Assembly (NCBI RefSeq): GCF_024171725.1
Contig: NZ_JAMTCG010000007.1
Span: 1 to 64,000 of the forward strand
Length of the DNA stretch: 64,000 nt
Reading direction: 5' to 3'
From: Williamsia serinedens
GTDB lineage: Bacteria; Actinomycetota; Actinomycetes; Mycobacteriales; Mycobacteriaceae
In this document: piece after piece, positions 20,010-31,574 of the stretch
How the letters are laid out: each line of letters begins with the position of its first letter
Numbering within the stretch: the stretch's first letter is position 1
Made by a program: the position numbers and the translations under genes
The notes under the pieces: model-generated
Database searches by the model: none
What the model saw: only the letters and a program-made list of their open reading frames with translations
Told to the model about the DNA's origin: nothing

Positions 20010-20352
20010 GGGGCCTCCTCGTTAGTACTTCGGTGGTGCGGGACGTCGCCGGGTCCCCGGGACTCCCGCGTCGTGCGACGCGTTGCTCGTCGAACGCCCT
20101 CAGCCAGCGAAAAGGCCCCGTCCGATCGGCGATCGGCGGGGCCCGCACTGACCGGTCGGCAGCGTCGAGCGGGTCTGCAACCCACGCACGTGCCACCTCC
20201 AACAGGAGGCACCGCACCGGTATTCCCAGGTGGGAGGCGATGCGGTGACCGGACCGTACGACTGCGGCGATGCCGTGTCGGACGGTGGGAGCGGGCTCCA
20301 CTTGCAAACCCCGGCTCTCACCGGGGCGGTCTGACGTGGAAGTCTAACAGTC
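20010..20352 (-). promoter_or_regulatory. Structured 5' leader of the infC-rpmI-rplT operon
   Basis: This 343-base gene-free interval precedes infC on the minus strand. It holds a perfect hairpin CCCCGG-6-CCGGGG (20309-20326), several shorter complementary segments, and an intrinsic-terminator-like hairpin (20110-20143) about 100 bases before infC. A TAGACT -10 candidate lies at the far end near 20345 (minus). The layout suggests attenuation of the operon. The promoter position is uncertain. The divergent small gene starts at 20353. Confidence 0.55.
20110..20143 (-). terminator. Terminator-like hairpin in the infC leader (possible attenuator)
   Basis: On the minus strand an outer GGCCCC/GGGGCC stem encloses an inner CCGATC-GCC-GATCGG stem and is followed directly by TTTT (20113-20110). 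It lies about 100 bases upstream of the infC start codon, inside the leader and not after a gene. That position fits a regulated attenuator more than an ordinary end-of-operon terminator. Confidence 0.6.
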
Positions 20353-20694
20353 ATGTCCGAGAATCCCCATTCCGAGGATGTCCGGGAGCTCGCGGACGTC
20401 CCGGCCGTCGAGGTGGTCACCCGCTCGATCGTCATGCTCATGAGCGCGGCGGCCGAAAAGCTCGGTCTCGCCGACGATCCCGCGGCCGGTGCCCGCGTCG
20501 ACCTCGACGAGGCACGCAAGCTCATCACCGCGCTCGCCGGCCTGGTCACCGCCGCTCTCCCCGACCTCGGCCTGCACGCCGCGCCGATCCGCGACGGGCT
20601 GAAGAGCCTGCAGCTCGCCTTCCGCGAGGCCAGCGCCGTCCCCGACGAGCCGGGTCAGGGCCCGGGCGAGAAGTACACCGGCCCGGTGCGCTGA
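20353..20694 (+). CDS. DUF1844 family protein
   Basis: A 113-residue soluble protein. The central helix-rich core (VVTRSIVMLMSAAAEKLGL and ARKLITALAGLVTAALPDL) matches the DUF1844 family, which is common in Actinobacteria and often adjacent to infC. Its function is unknown. The start ATG is divergent from the infC leader; TCTAAC four bases upstream is a weak -10 candidate, so the leader is very short or absent. It ends 10 bases before the convergent uvrA stop. Confidence 0.85.
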   Translation: MSENPHSEDVRELADVPAVEVVTRSIVMLMSAAAEKLGLADDPAAGARVDLDEARKLITALAGLVTAALPDLGLHAAPIRDGLKSLQLAFREASAVPDEPGQGPGEKYTGPVR

Positions 20695-20704
20695 CCCCGG
20701 CGCG

Positions 20705-23659
<2,955 letters not shown>

Positions 23660-23792
23660 TGGTTGATCCCCTGCTCTCGTGTGCGTGGCGCGTGGATACA
23701 CGGCCCTGACCACTCTAGGTGTGACCACCGACAGGACGCGTGGCGGCCGGATCGGCCCCGGCGAGGGCACCTCGCACGGCGTGGACCGCCGG

Positions 23793-23798
23793 TAGGTT
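23793..23798 (+). promoter_or_regulatory. Leaderless -10 element of the metallo-hydrolase gene
   Basis: TAGGTT is followed by exactly six bases and then the ATG at 23805, which places the predicted transcription start on the start codon. No ribosome site precedes the gene, consistent with a leaderless mRNA of the type common in Actinobacteria. Confidence 0.5.
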
Positions 23799-23804
23799 GG
23801 CCCC

Positions 23805-24488
23805 ATGACGGCTCCGCAGGTGACCATCTCCGACGACTACACCGGCGACGTGGGCGACCAGTCCGGCGCGCACCGGCTGACGCTCCCCTCGGCGACCATC
23901 ACCAAGATGTCGGTGGGCCCGATGGACAACAACGTCTACCTGGTGACGTGTTCCCGCACCGGGGAGCAGTTGGTGATCGACGCGGCGAACGACGCCGACC
24001 GCATCCTAGGACTGCTCGAGGCGTCGCCGGGTCACCTGTCCGCCATCCTCACCACGCACCAGCACTTCGACCACTGGCAGGCGCTGGCGGCCGTCGCCAC
24101 GGCGACGCGGGCCCCCACCGCGGCGGGTCGGATCGACGCGCCGGAGATCCCGGTCGCCGCGGACCGCCTCGTCGACGACGGCGACGTCGTGGAGGTCGGG
24201 GAGCTCCGGCTGCACGCCATCCACCTCGTCGGACACACCCCGGGGTCCATCGCCCTCGCTCTCGAGGTCGACGGGGCCACCCACCTGTTCACGGGCGACT
24301 GCCTCTTCCCCGGCGGCGTCGGGAAGACCTGGGAGGCAGGCGATTTCGAGCGTCTGCTCGACGACGTGAGCACCAAGCTCTTCGACCGTTACGGCGACGA
24401 GACCAAGGTCCACCCCGGTCACGGTCTGGACACGACCTTGGGCGCCGAACGTCCCCACCTGGGTGAATGGCGCGAACGCGGCTGGTGA
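23805..24488 (+). CDS. Metallo-beta-lactamase-fold hydrolase (glyoxalase II-like, Rv1637c-like)
   Basis: A 227-residue hydrolase. The zinc-binding signature HQHFDH is at residues 85-90, with HTPGS near 146, GDCLFPGG near 166 and the final histidine in HPGHG near 205. These are the ligands of a two-metal glyoxalase II-type site, probably for a thioester. The mycobacterial equivalent Rv1637c also sits beside uvrA. The substrate is not known. Confidence 0.88.
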   Translation: MTAPQVTISDDYTGDVGDQSGAHRLTLPSATITKMSVGPMDNNVYLVTCSRTGEQLVIDAANDADRILGLLEASPGHLSAILTTHQHFDHWQALAAVATATRAPTAAGRIDAPEIPVAADRLVDDGDVVEVGELRLHAIHLVGHTPGSIALALEVDGATHLFTGDCLFPGGVGKTWEAGDFERLLDDVSTKLFDRYGDETKVHPGHGLDTTLGAERPHLGEWRERGW

Positions 24489-24498
24489 GGCGTGTCGG

Positions 24499-24518
24499 GA
24501 CCCCTCGCGCGGGGGGTC
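24499..24518 (+). terminator. GC-rich hairpin after the metallo-hydrolase gene
   Basis: GACCCC (24499-24504) pairs with GGGGTC (24513-24518) around an 8-base loop, starting 10 bases past the stop codon. It lacks a T-tract, so it is a weak terminator candidate. A TAACGT -10-like sequence at 24527-24532 just downstream could serve the following gene. Confidence 0.4.
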
Positions 24519-24600
24519 GCTGCCGGTAACGTCGTGCTCGCCCTGCCGTTGCCCGAGCCCCGGACCTCGGCGCGTGACCCCGCCTGCCAGGAGGCCATCA

Positions 24601-25773
24601 GTGTTGATCCGCCGAATTGCCCGTCCGATGCTCGCGAGCGTGTTCATCGCCTCGGGCGTCACCGCGCTGCGTCATCCCGAACAGTTCGCCGACACCGCCC
24701 GGCCGTTCGTGAAGAAGTCGCAGGAGACGCTGCCGGACGACATCACCGACCCCCTGCCCGACGACACCGAGTCGTTGGTGCGCATCAACGCGGCCGTCCA
24801 GGTCGGTGGCGGCGTCCTGCTGGCCACGGGCAAGATCCCCCGCATCGCCGCACTCGCGCTCGCGGGCTCGCTGGTGCCGACGACGCTGGCCGGTCACGAC
24901 TTCTGGAACGAGCCGGACGCCGAGGCGCGCAACGCCCAGCTGATCCATTTCCTCAAGAACGTCAGCCTGCTCGGTGGTCTGCTCATCACCGCCGTCGACA
25001 CCGAGGGCAAGCCGTCCGTCGCCTATCGCGGACGCAAGGCCGCCGAGCACGCCGCCGACGCGGTGACCTCGGCGATCCCCTTCGTCGGTGACGACGACGA
25101 CCGCTTCGAGCAGCTGCGGTCGGTGGCCGCGGACCGCGCCGGCCACCTCGCGGAGTTCGCCAAGGACAAGGCGCCCGTCGTCGCCGAGGCGGCCAAGGAG
25201 CGGGCCATCCCCCTCGCCGAGGCCGCCAAGGAGCGCGCCGTCCCGCTCGCCGAGGCCGCCAAGGAGAAGGCCACCCCCATCGCGGAGTCCGCCGCCGAGC
25301 GCGGCGCCGAGCTCGGCCGCAAGGCGGCCAAGGCGGCACGCAAGCGTGCCGAGGAGGCGCAGAAGGAAGCGTCCAAGCGCGCCGAGGAGCTGGCCAAGCA
25401 GGCCTCGAAGGAGCGCGACAAGCTCGCCAAGAAGGCGTCGAAGGAGAGTGAGAAGCTGGCGAAGAAGGCCCGCAAGCGCGGTTCCGAGCTCGCCGACGCG
25501 GCGGCCGATCGCGGTTCCGACCTCGCCGACCGCGCCCGCGACCGCGGGTCGGACCTCCTCGACACCGCGAAGGACCGCGGCGCCGACCTCGCCGACCGCG
25601 CTCGCGACCGCGGCGCCGATCTGGCGGATTCCGCCCGTGACCGCGGACCCGACCTGGTGCAGCAGGCCCGCGCCCGCGCCGAGGCGCTCGCCGCCCAGGC
25701 GCAGGACGAGGGTGTGCACCTGAGCCGTCGTGCCCGCAAGCGTCTCGAGAAGGCGGCCTCCGACCTCGGCTGA
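24601..25773 (+). CDS. DoxX-family membrane protein with an undecapeptide-repeat tail
   Basis: A 390-residue two-part protein. Residues 1-145 form a DoxX/SURF4-type membrane domain with about four hydrophobic segments (MLASVFIASGVTAL, INAAVQVGGGVLLATG, IAALALAGSLVPTTLAG, NVSLLGGLLITAV). Residues 195-366 are an Ala/Lys/Arg/Asp/Glu-rich tail built of 11-residue units such as AEAAKERAIPL, ASKERDKLAKK and ARDRGADLADR, predicted to form a long amphipathic helix. The GTG at 24601 is fixed by AGGAGG seven bases upstream. DoxX proteins are poorly understood, with redox and sulfur links in some cases. The tail may bind membrane, nucleic acid or cell-envelope polymers; this is inference. Confidence 0.8.
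   Translation: MLIRRIARPMLASVFIASGVTALRHPEQFADTARPFVKKSQETLPDDITDPLPDDTESLVRINAAVQVGGGVLLATGKIPRIAALALAGSLVPTTLAGHDFWNEPDAEARNAQLIHFLKNVSLLGGLLITAVDTEGKPSVAYRGRKAAEHAADAVTSAIPFVGDDDDRFEQLRSVAADRAGHLAEFAKDKAPVVAEAAKERAIPLAEAAKERAVPLAEAAKEKATPIAESAAERGAELGRKAAKAARKRAEEAQKEASKRAEELAKQASKERDKLAKKASKESEKLAKKARKRGSELADAAADRGSDLADRARDRGSDLLDTAKDRGADLADRARDRGADLADSARDRGPDLVQQARARAEALAAQAQDEGVHLSRRARKRLEKAASDLG
25183..25698 (+). repeat. Coding tandem repeat: fifteen 33-nt (11-residue) units
   Basis: Inside the DoxX-family gene, four units of the AEAAKERAxPL type (residues 195-238) are followed by a 7-residue spacer and eleven more units (residues 246-366) that change gradually from ASKRAEELAKQ to ARDRGADLADR. 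The 11-residue period fits a slightly right-handed amphipathic helix, as in LEA proteins and apolipoproteins. Base divergence between units suggests old duplication and not recent slippage. Confidence 0.8.
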
Positions 25774-25787
25774 CGCCGTCGTGTCCC

Positions 25788-25818
25788 CCGGTCCGGCGTG
25801 CACTGCGCGCCGGACCGG
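25788..25818 (+). terminator. Perfect 11-bp hairpin after the DoxX gene
   Basis: CCGGTCCGGCG (25788-25798) pairs perfectly with CGCCGGACCGG (25808-25818) around a 9-base loop, 15 bases past the stop codon. There is no U-tract, as is often true of actinobacterial terminators. It separates this gene from the helicase gene downstream. Confidence 0.55.
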
Positions 25819-25925
25819 CACGGCCACCGGTCCCGGTCGGTATCCTCGAGTGCCCGTGACCCACACCGATTCCCGCGGACACCGCGGTCTCCGCGCACCA
25901 GCTCTCCACGCATGAGTCCCACCCG

Positions 25926-28172
25926 ATGACCCAGACGACGCCCGACGCCACGACGGCGGAACAGGCACATCTCGACCACGTCTACGGACGGCTCGACCGG
26001 ATGCGGGCGGCCACCAACCGCCGCCTGCGCACCGCCCTCACCGAATCCGACGGCACACCCCAGTCGCAGTCAGAACGCGAGTCGTACGAGCGCATGTACT
26101 CCGACGACCTCGCGAAGTTCGACGCCGCCGAGCACAACCTCTACTTCGGACGTCTCGACCTCGAGGACGGCGAGGTTCGACGGATCGGTCGCATCGGGAT
26201 CCTCGACGACGACGCCGAGGACACCACGCTCCTCCTCGACTGGCGAGCGCCGCTCGCACGACCCTTCTACCTCGCCACCCCGGCGGCACCCGAGTCCGTC
26301 GCGGTGCGCCGCCACGTCCGCACCCGCAGTCGACGCGTCGTCGCCGTCAACGACGAGCGACTCGACGCCGGCGACCTCGACGCGACCACCCGCGGCGACG
26401 TGGTGAACGAGGCCGCCCTCATCGGCGCGCTGACCGCGGCGCGTACCGGCGAGATGACCGACATCGTCGAGACGATCCAGCGCGAACAGGACGAGATCAT
26501 CCGCTCGTCGCACCGCGGGGTCACCGTCGTGCAGGGCGGGCCGGGAACCGGCAAGACCGCGGTGGCGTTGCACCGTGCCGCGTACCTGCTCTACACACAC
26601 CGGGATGTGCTGTCGCGCAGTGGCGTCCTCGTGGTGGGCCCCAACGACGACTTCCTGCGCTACATCGGCCAGGTGCTCCCCAGCCTGGGCGAGACGGGCG
26701 TCCTCCTGGCCACGGTCGGGGATCTCTACCCCGGCGTCCGGGCGGTCGGTCACGACACCCCGGACGCGGCGGCCCTCAAGGGCGAGCTCGACATCGTCGA
26801 CGTGCTGCGGGATGCCGTGCGCGACAGGCAGGTCCTGCCGTCGGAGACCATCACCGTCTCGTTCGACGGCTACCCCCTGAACATCGACCGCACCGTGGTG
26901 AAGCGGGCGCGGGGTCGCGCTCGGTCGACCCGGCGACCGCACAACCGGGCCCGGTCGGTGTTCGTCCGGGCCGCCCTCGACGCCCTCGCCGAGCAGCACG
27001 CCGCACGCATCGGGTCATCGATCGTCGACGGCAGTCAGTTGTTGAGCTCCGGTGACATCGCGGACATCCGTGACGAGATGGAGCACGACGACGCGATCCG
27101 TGCGGCGCTCGACGGGCTGTGGCCGCACCTGACCCCGGAGATCGTGCTCGACGAACTCCTCCACGACGACGACCGCCTGCGCGCCGCCACCCGCGACGCG
27201 GGCGTCCGCCGAGCGCTCCTGCGGGCACCGGCGACGCTGGGCCGGTTCACCGTCGACGACATCCCCCTGCTCGACGAGCTCGCCGAGATCATCGGGTACG
27301 ACACCGGTGAGGACGAGCGTGAGGAGCAGGCACGCTTTCGGCGCAGCCTGGCCGAGGCCCAGGAGGCACTCGACATCCTCACCGGGTCCGCGCCCCAGGA
27401 TCTCGAGGACGAGCTCGATCCCGAGATCCTCATGGCCTACGACCTCATCGACGCCGAGCAGCTGGCCGCACGCCAGACCCGTCGCAGCTCACTGACGACC
27501 GCAGAACGCGCACAGACCGACCGCACGTGGACGTTCGGCCACGTGATCGTCGACGAGGCACAGGAGCTGTCGGCGATGGCGTGGCGGATGATCATGCGCC
27601 GCATCCCGAACCGCTGGATGACCGTCATCGGGGACACGGCCCAGACCGGCGCCCCGGCCGGTACCCGGTCCTGGGGCGCGGTGCTCGAACCCTATGTGGC
27701 ACAACGGTGGCGCCGACACGACCTGACGGTCAACTACCGCACACCCGCGGAGATCATGGAGCTCGCCGCCCGGGTGCTCGCCGAGATCGACCCGGCGGCA
27801 CAGGCCCCCCGGTCGATCCGGCGTGCCGGGACCCGGCCCGAGATGCGTCGGGTCGCCGCCCCGGACCGGGCCGCCGCGGCGACCACGGCGGCGCGGATGG
27901 ACGACGTGGAGGGGATCAGCGCGATCATCGTGCCCGACGAGCTCGCGGACGAGATCCGGCACGCCGCGGGTGACGTCGACACGCGGGTGCTGAGCGTGGC
28001 CGACTGCAAGGGCCTCGAGTTCGACCGGACGGTCGTCGTCGAACCGTCGCTGATCGTCGGCCAGTCGGCCCGAGGGCTCAACGACCTGTACGTCGCCCTC
28101 ACGCGCGCGACGCAACAGCTGACCGTCGTCCACACCGGGTCGCTGCCCGCGTCCCTCGCCACAGACGACTGA
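25926..28172 (+). CDS. HelR/HelD-type RNA polymerase-recycling helicase-like ATPase
   Basis: A 748-residue superfamily 1 (UvrD-like) ATPase. An N-terminal antiparallel coiled-coil region (about 1-75) precedes Walker A GGPGTGKTAVALHR near residue 205, Walker B VIVDEAQELSAMAWR near residue 540, and later helicase motifs VNYRTP, DCKGLEFD and YVALTRATQ. HelD proteins insert arms into RNA polymerase and remove it from DNA; the actinobacterial HelR branch can also displace rifamycins and confer tolerance. No rifampicin-associated inverted repeat is seen upstream. A five-codon frame (MSPTR) at 25913 ends in an ATGA overlap with the start. Assignment to HelR versus other HelD classes would need a tree. 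Confidence 0.82.
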   Translation: MTQTTPDATTAEQAHLDHVYGRLDRMRAATNRRLRTALTESDGTPQSQSERESYERMYSDDLAKFDAAEHNLYFGRLDLEDGEVRRIGRIGILDDDAEDTTLLLDWRAPLARPFYLATPAAPESVAVRRHVRTRSRRVVAVNDERLDAGDLDATTRGDVVNEAALIGALTAARTGEMTDIVETIQREQDEIIRSSHRGVTVVQGGPGTGKTAVALHRAAYLLYTHRDVLSRSGVLVVGPNDDFLRYIGQVLPSLGETGVLLATVGDLYPGVRAVGHDTPDAAALKGELDIVDVLRDAVRDRQVLPSETITVSFDGYPLNIDRTVVKRARGRARSTRRPHNRARSVFVRAALDALAEQHAARIGSSIVDGSQLLSSGDIADIRDEMEHDDAIRAALDGLWPHLTPEIVLDELLHDDDRLRAATRDAGVRRALLRAPATLGRFTVDDIPLLDELAEIIGYDTGEDEREEQARFRRSLAEAQEALDILTGSAPQDLEDELDPEILMAYDLIDAEQLAARQTRRSSLTTAERAQTDRTWTFGHVIVDEAQELSAMAWRMIMRRIPNRWMTVIGDTAQTGAPAGTRSWGAVLEPYVAQRWRRHDLTVNYRTPAEIMELAARVLAEIDPAAQAPRSIRRAGTRPEMRRVAAPDRAAAATTAARMDDVEGISAIIVPDELADEIRHAAGDVDTRVLSVADCKGLEFDRTVVVEPSLIVGQSARGLNDLYVALTRATQQLTVVHTGSLPASLATDD

Positions 28173-28198
28173 GCGTGGGCGGCTCTGCCGCCCACGCT
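28172..28198. terminator. Bidirectional terminator between helicase and USP genes
   Basis: A perfect 12-bp stem (AGCGTGGGCGGC with GCCGCCCACGCT) around a TCT loop sits between two convergent genes. It begins on the last base of the helicase stop codon and ends 20 bases before the universal stress gene stop. No T-tract is present on either side. Confidence 0.7.
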
Positions 28199-28218
28199 CG
28201 GTTCGCGATGTCCTGGTG

Positions 28219-28671
28219 TCAGACCGTGTGGACGATCAGCACGTCGCACGCCGACTTGCGCGCGACGTCGGCCGGGACCGATCCCAGCAGTCGCCCGGCG
28301 ATCGAGTTCAGGCCCTTGTTGCCCACCACGAGCAGGTCGGCCTTCGTGTCGCCGACGAGCTGCAGCAGCGCGTCGACGGGCGCGCCCTTGACCGGCCGGG
28401 TGTTGACGTTGGCCGTCGCGGCGCCGGCCTTCACGGCACGCTCGCGCGCGGTGCGCAGGATCTCCTCCGTCGGAGAGCTGCCGTGCACCTGGTACGCCTC
28501 GTCCTTGAGGACGTCGGACATCGAGTTGACGTCCTTGCTCTCGTGCGGGAAGAAAGCGCACGCGATGACCAGCTGCGCCGAGTCGCCGACGATGGCGCCG
28601 GCCCGCTCGACTGCCTTCATCGACGACTCGGAGCCGTCCGTACCGACGACAACCGTGGTGTACGCGCTCAT
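28219..28671 (-). CDS. Universal stress protein (Rv1636-like)
   Basis: A 150-residue single-domain USP. The nucleotide-binding pattern G-x2-G-x9-G-S is seen in VVGNKGLNSIAGRLLGSV near the C-terminus, and VVVGTDGSESS opens the fold. The M. tuberculosis homologue Rv1636 in the same neighbourhood binds cAMP and ATP. The ATG at 28671 has GGAGGA just upstream and gives the family's normal length; a longer frame to 28755 crosses the likely promoter (TATTGT -10 at 28743-28748, minus). Confidence 0.93.
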   Translation of the reverse strand: MSAYTTVVVGTDGSESSMKAVERAGAIVGDSAQLVIACAFFPHESKDVNSMSDVLKDEAYQVHGSSPTEEILRTARERAVKAGAATANVNTRPVKGAPVDALLQLVGDTKADLLVVGNKGLNSIAGRLLGSVPADVARKSACDVLIVHTV

Positions 28672-28811
28672 CCATTCCTCCGTCTGATCAACGATGACCG
28701 ATCGCTCGCGGTGTCCGCAGATCGAACACGCACTCGGACCGGACAATAGTGGCACGACGAGGGGTTTGTCCCGACGTTCGTGGCGATCGACACACCGGCC
28801 CGACGGGCGTG

Positions 28812-30968
28812 TCAGCGGATACCGGCGGCGTCCATCCCGCGGAGTTCCTTCTTCAGATCGGCGATCTCGTCACGCAGTCGACCGGCGAGCTCGAACTGCA
28901 GATCGCGCGCGGCCGCCATCATCTGGTCGGTCAGCGACGCGATCAGGTCGGCCAGCTCCGCTCGCGGCATCGCCGAGACGTCACGCTTCTCGATGACTCC
29001 CGAGCTGCTCCCCGACCGACCCGGTTCGCCCTGGGCGCGCCGACCTCGGCTCGAGTTGCGGCCCGACCCGCCGACCTCCAGGCTGTCCTCCGCCTCGCGG
29101 TACACCTGGTCGAGGATGTCGGCGATCTTCTTGCGCAACGGCTTCGGGTCGACACCGGCCGCCTCGTTGTAGGCGATCTGCCTCTCGCGACGCCGCTCGG
29201 TCTCGTCGATGGCGTTGCGCATCGAGTCGGTGATCTTGTCGGCGTACATGTGCACCTCGCCCGAGACGTTGCGGGCCGCGCGGCCGATCGTCTGGATGAG
29301 GCTGGTCGTGCTGCGCAGGAAGCCCTCCTTGTCGGCGTCGAGGATCGCGACCAACGACACCTCCGGCAGGTCGAGACCCTCGCGGAGGAGGTTGATCCCG
29401 ACGAGCACGTCGTAGTCGCCCGATCGCAGCTGTCGCAGCAGCTCGACGCGTCGCAGCGTGTCGACCTCGGAGTGCAGGTACCGCACCCGGATGCCCATCT
29501 CGAGAAGATAGTCGGTGAGGTCCTCGGCCATCTTCTTCGTCAGCGTGGTGACGAGCACGCGTTCGTCGCGTTCGGACCGGGTGGTGATCTCGTGCACGAG
29601 GTCGTCGATCTGCCCCTTGGTCGGCTTGACCACCACCTGCGGGTCGACCAGGCCGGTCGGGCGGATGACCTGCTCGACGAACTCGCCTCCGGACTGGCCC
29701 AGTTCGTAGGGCCCGGGCGTCGCCGAGAGGTAGACGGTCTGACCGATCCGGTCGACGAACTCGTCCCAGGTGAGCGGGCGGTTGTCGACGGCGGAGGGCA
29801 GACGGAAGCCGTACTCGACGAGGTTGCGCTTGCGGGACATGTCGCCCTCGTACATGCCACCGATCTGCGGCACGGTGACGTGCGACTCGTCGATGACGAG
29901 GAGGAAGTCGTCGGGGAAGTAGTCGATGAGGGTCGCGGGCGCGGTGCCCGGACCGCGGCCGTCGATGTGGCGCGAGTAGTTCTCGATGCCCGAGCAGAAC
30001 CCGACCTGACGCATCATCTCGAGGTCGTAGGTGGTGCGCATCCGCAGCCGCTGCGCCTCCAGCAGCTTGCCCGCCCGTTCCAGCTCCGCCAGACGCTCCT
30101 CGAGCTCCTTCTCGATCGACTCCATCGCCCGGTGCATCCGCTCGGGTCCGGCGACGTAGTGCGTCGCGGGGAAGATGCGCAGCGAGTCGACCTTGCGGAT
30201 CACGTCGCCGGTCAGCGGATGCAGGTAGTAGAGCGCCTCCACCTCGTCGCCGAAGAACTCGATGCGCACCGCGAGTTCCTCGTACGACGGGATGATCTCC
30301 ACCGTGTCGCCGCGGACGCGGAAGCTGCCGCGGGTGAAGCTCAGGTCGTTGCGGGTGTACTGCACGTCGACGAGGAGCCGCAGCAGGGCGTCGCGGTCGA
30401 CCTGGAGACCGACCTCGAGCTCGACCGAGCGGTCGAGGTAGGACTGCGGTGTGCCCAGGCCGTAGATGCAGGACACCGAGGCGACGACCACGACGTCACG
30501 ACGCGACAGCAGGCTCGACGTGGCCGAGTGACGCAGCCGTTCGACGTCGTCGTTGATCGACGAGTCCTTCTCGATGTAGGTGTCCGTCTGCGCGATGTAC
30601 GCCTCGGGTTGGTAGTAGTCGTAGTACGAGACGAAGTACTCGACCGCGTTGTTGGGCAGCATGTCCCGGAGCTCGTTCGCGAGCTGCGCCGCGAGGGTCT
30701 TGTTCGGCGCCATGACCAACGTCGGCCGCTGCACCTTCTCGATCAGCCACGCGGTGGTGGCGGACTTGCCGGTACCGGTCGCGCCCATCAGGACGACGTC
30801 CTTCTCACCCGCCCGCAGTCGCCGTTCGAGCTCGGCGATGGCCGTCGGCTGGTCACCGGCCGGCTGGTGCTCGCTGACGACCTCGAAGGTCGCCTCGGAC
30901 CGTTCGATCTCCCCGACAGGACGGAACTCGGAGTGGGCGACGATCGGGTGTTCTGCCGCGAATGCCAT
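28812..30968 (-). CDS. uvrB: Excinuclease ABC subunit B
   Basis: A 718-residue helicase-like repair protein that receives damaged DNA from UvrA and recruits UvrC. Walker A is [10 protein letters not shown], the damage-verifying beta-hairpin is around [10 protein letters not shown], helicase motifs V and VI include [14 protein letters not shown] and QTIGRAARN, and the C-terminal UVR motif is [20 protein letters not shown]-like (near residue 690). The ATG at 30968 is chosen because TACCCT lies seven bases before it, fitting a leaderless transcript, and the N-terminus [19 protein letters not shown] matches homologues. Confidence 0.96.
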   Translation of the reverse strand: MAFAAEHPIVAHSEFRPVGEIERSEATFEVVSEHQPAGDQPTAIAELERRLRAGEKDVVLMGATGTGKSATTAWLIEKVQRPTLVMAPNKTLAAQLANELRDMLPNNAVEYFVSYYDYYQPEAYIAQTDTYIEKDSSINDDVERLRHSATSSLLSRRDVVVVASVSCIYGLGTPQSYLDRSVELEVGLQVDRDALLRLLVDVQYTRNDLSFTRGSFRVRGDTVEIIPSYEELAVRIEFFGDEVEALYYLHPLTGDVIRKVDSLRIFPATHYVAGPERMHRAMESIEKELEERLAELERAGKLLEAQRLRMRTTYDLEMMRQVGFCSGIENYSRHIDGRGPGTAPATLIDYFPDDFLLVIDESHVTVPQIGGMYEGDMSRKRNLVEYGFRLPSAVDNRPLTWDEFVDRIGQTVYLSATPGPYELGQSGGEFVEQVIRPTGLVDPQVVVKPTKGQIDDLVHEITTRSERDERVLVTTLTKKMAEDLTDYLLEMGIRVRYLHSEVDTLRRVELLRQLRSGDYDVLVGINLLREGLDLPEVSLVAILDADKEGFLRSTTSLIQTIGRAARNVSGEVHMYADKITDSMRNAIDETERRRERQIAYNEAAGVDPKPLRKKIADILDQVYREAEDSLEVGGSGRNSSRGRRAQGEPGRSGSSSGVIEKRDVSAMPRAELADLIASLTDQMMAAARDLQFELAGRLRDEIADLKKELRGMDAAGIR

Positions 30969-30975
30969 GCATCCC

Positions 30976-31041
30976 AGGGTAGGCGCGGGGTCCGACATCC
31001 GCGGTCTGCCCTGCGCGAACGTCCCCGGCGGGCGATAGGGT
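30976..31041. promoter_or_regulatory. Back-to-back leaderless promoters (uvrB / DUF402)
   Basis: The 79-base divergent interval holds two -10 elements: TACCCT on the minus strand (30976-30981), seven bases before the uvrB ATG, and TAGGGT on the plus strand (31036-31041), six bases before the DUF402 ATG at 31048. Both spacings place transcription starts on the start codons, and neither gene has a ribosome site. Confidence 0.5.
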
Positions 31042-31047
31042 CCGCCG

Positions 31048-31566
31048 ATGGAGGCTGCCCACCCCCCGAAGCGGGAGGTGTTCGACGTCGCGGGACGCAC
31101 GAACACCGACAACAAGGGGATCGTCCGACCGGTGCAGGTCTACGAGCGGACACCGTTCGGGCTCTACATGTCACGCGCGGCCGACCATCCCCGCTTCGAC
31201 CACCTCGAGTCGTGGCTCCTGCCCGATCTCGGTCTGCGGGCCAGCATCTTCCACTTCGTCGGCGGTCACCGGTCGGATCAGCGGCTCTACCTCGACGTCG
31301 GACGGTTCAGTGGTCCCGACGAGCACGGGAGGTGGCACGCGGTGGACTGGTACCTCGACCTCGTCGACGTCCCGGGGCGCCCACTGGAGCTGCTCGACGT
31401 CGACGAACTGCTGGACGCGCACCGCGTCGGGCACCTCGACCTGGCCGACGCGACCGCCGCCGTCGAGATCGCCACGACCACGCTGACCGGGGTGGCCGCG
31501 CTCGGCCACGACGTCGACCGCTGGTTCGTCGAGCAGGGGTGCCCGCTGCGCTGGCGGGACGCCTGA
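31048..31566 (+). CDS. DUF402 (FomD/YgaC-like) nucleotide phosphohydrolase candidate
   Basis: A 172-residue protein of the DUF402 family (Rv1632c-like). Conserved features are the acidic patch [11 protein letters not shown] and [10 protein letters not shown], which in family members such as FomD coordinate divalent metals for hydrolysis of nucleoside diphosphates or nucleotide-phosphonate compounds. It is divergent from uvrB and convergent with coaE, ending 8 bases before the coaE stop. The physiological substrate is unknown. Confidence 0.78.
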   Translation: MEAAHPPKREVFDVAGRTNTDNKGIVRPVQVYERTPFGLYMSRAADHPRFDHLESWLLPDLGLRASIFHFVGGHRSDQRLYLDVGRFSGPDEHGRWHAVDWYLDLVDVPGRPLELLDVDELLDAHRVGHLDLADATAAVEIATTTLTGVAALGHDVDRWFVEQGCPLRWRDA

Positions 31567-31574
31567 GGGGGCTC

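Noticed and set aside
20353-20400. A strong sigma-A promoter for the infC operon inside the DUF1844 gene
   Set aside because: TAGACT near 20345 is a fair -10, but no -35 at the right distance could be identified, so the promoter is left as uncertain.
23660-23804. LexA/SOS box between uvrA and the hydrolase gene
   Set aside because: No sequence close to TCGAAC-N4-GTTCGA is present; the same holds for the uvrB/DUF402 interval.
25774-25925. A rifampicin-associated element upstream of the HelR-like gene
   Set aside because: I looked for the long inverted repeat but found only the terminator hairpin of the preceding gene.
25913-25930. A five-codon upstream frame (MSPTR) overlapping the helicase start
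   Set aside because: The overlap is ATGA, but there is no ribosome site and such a short frame is expected by chance.
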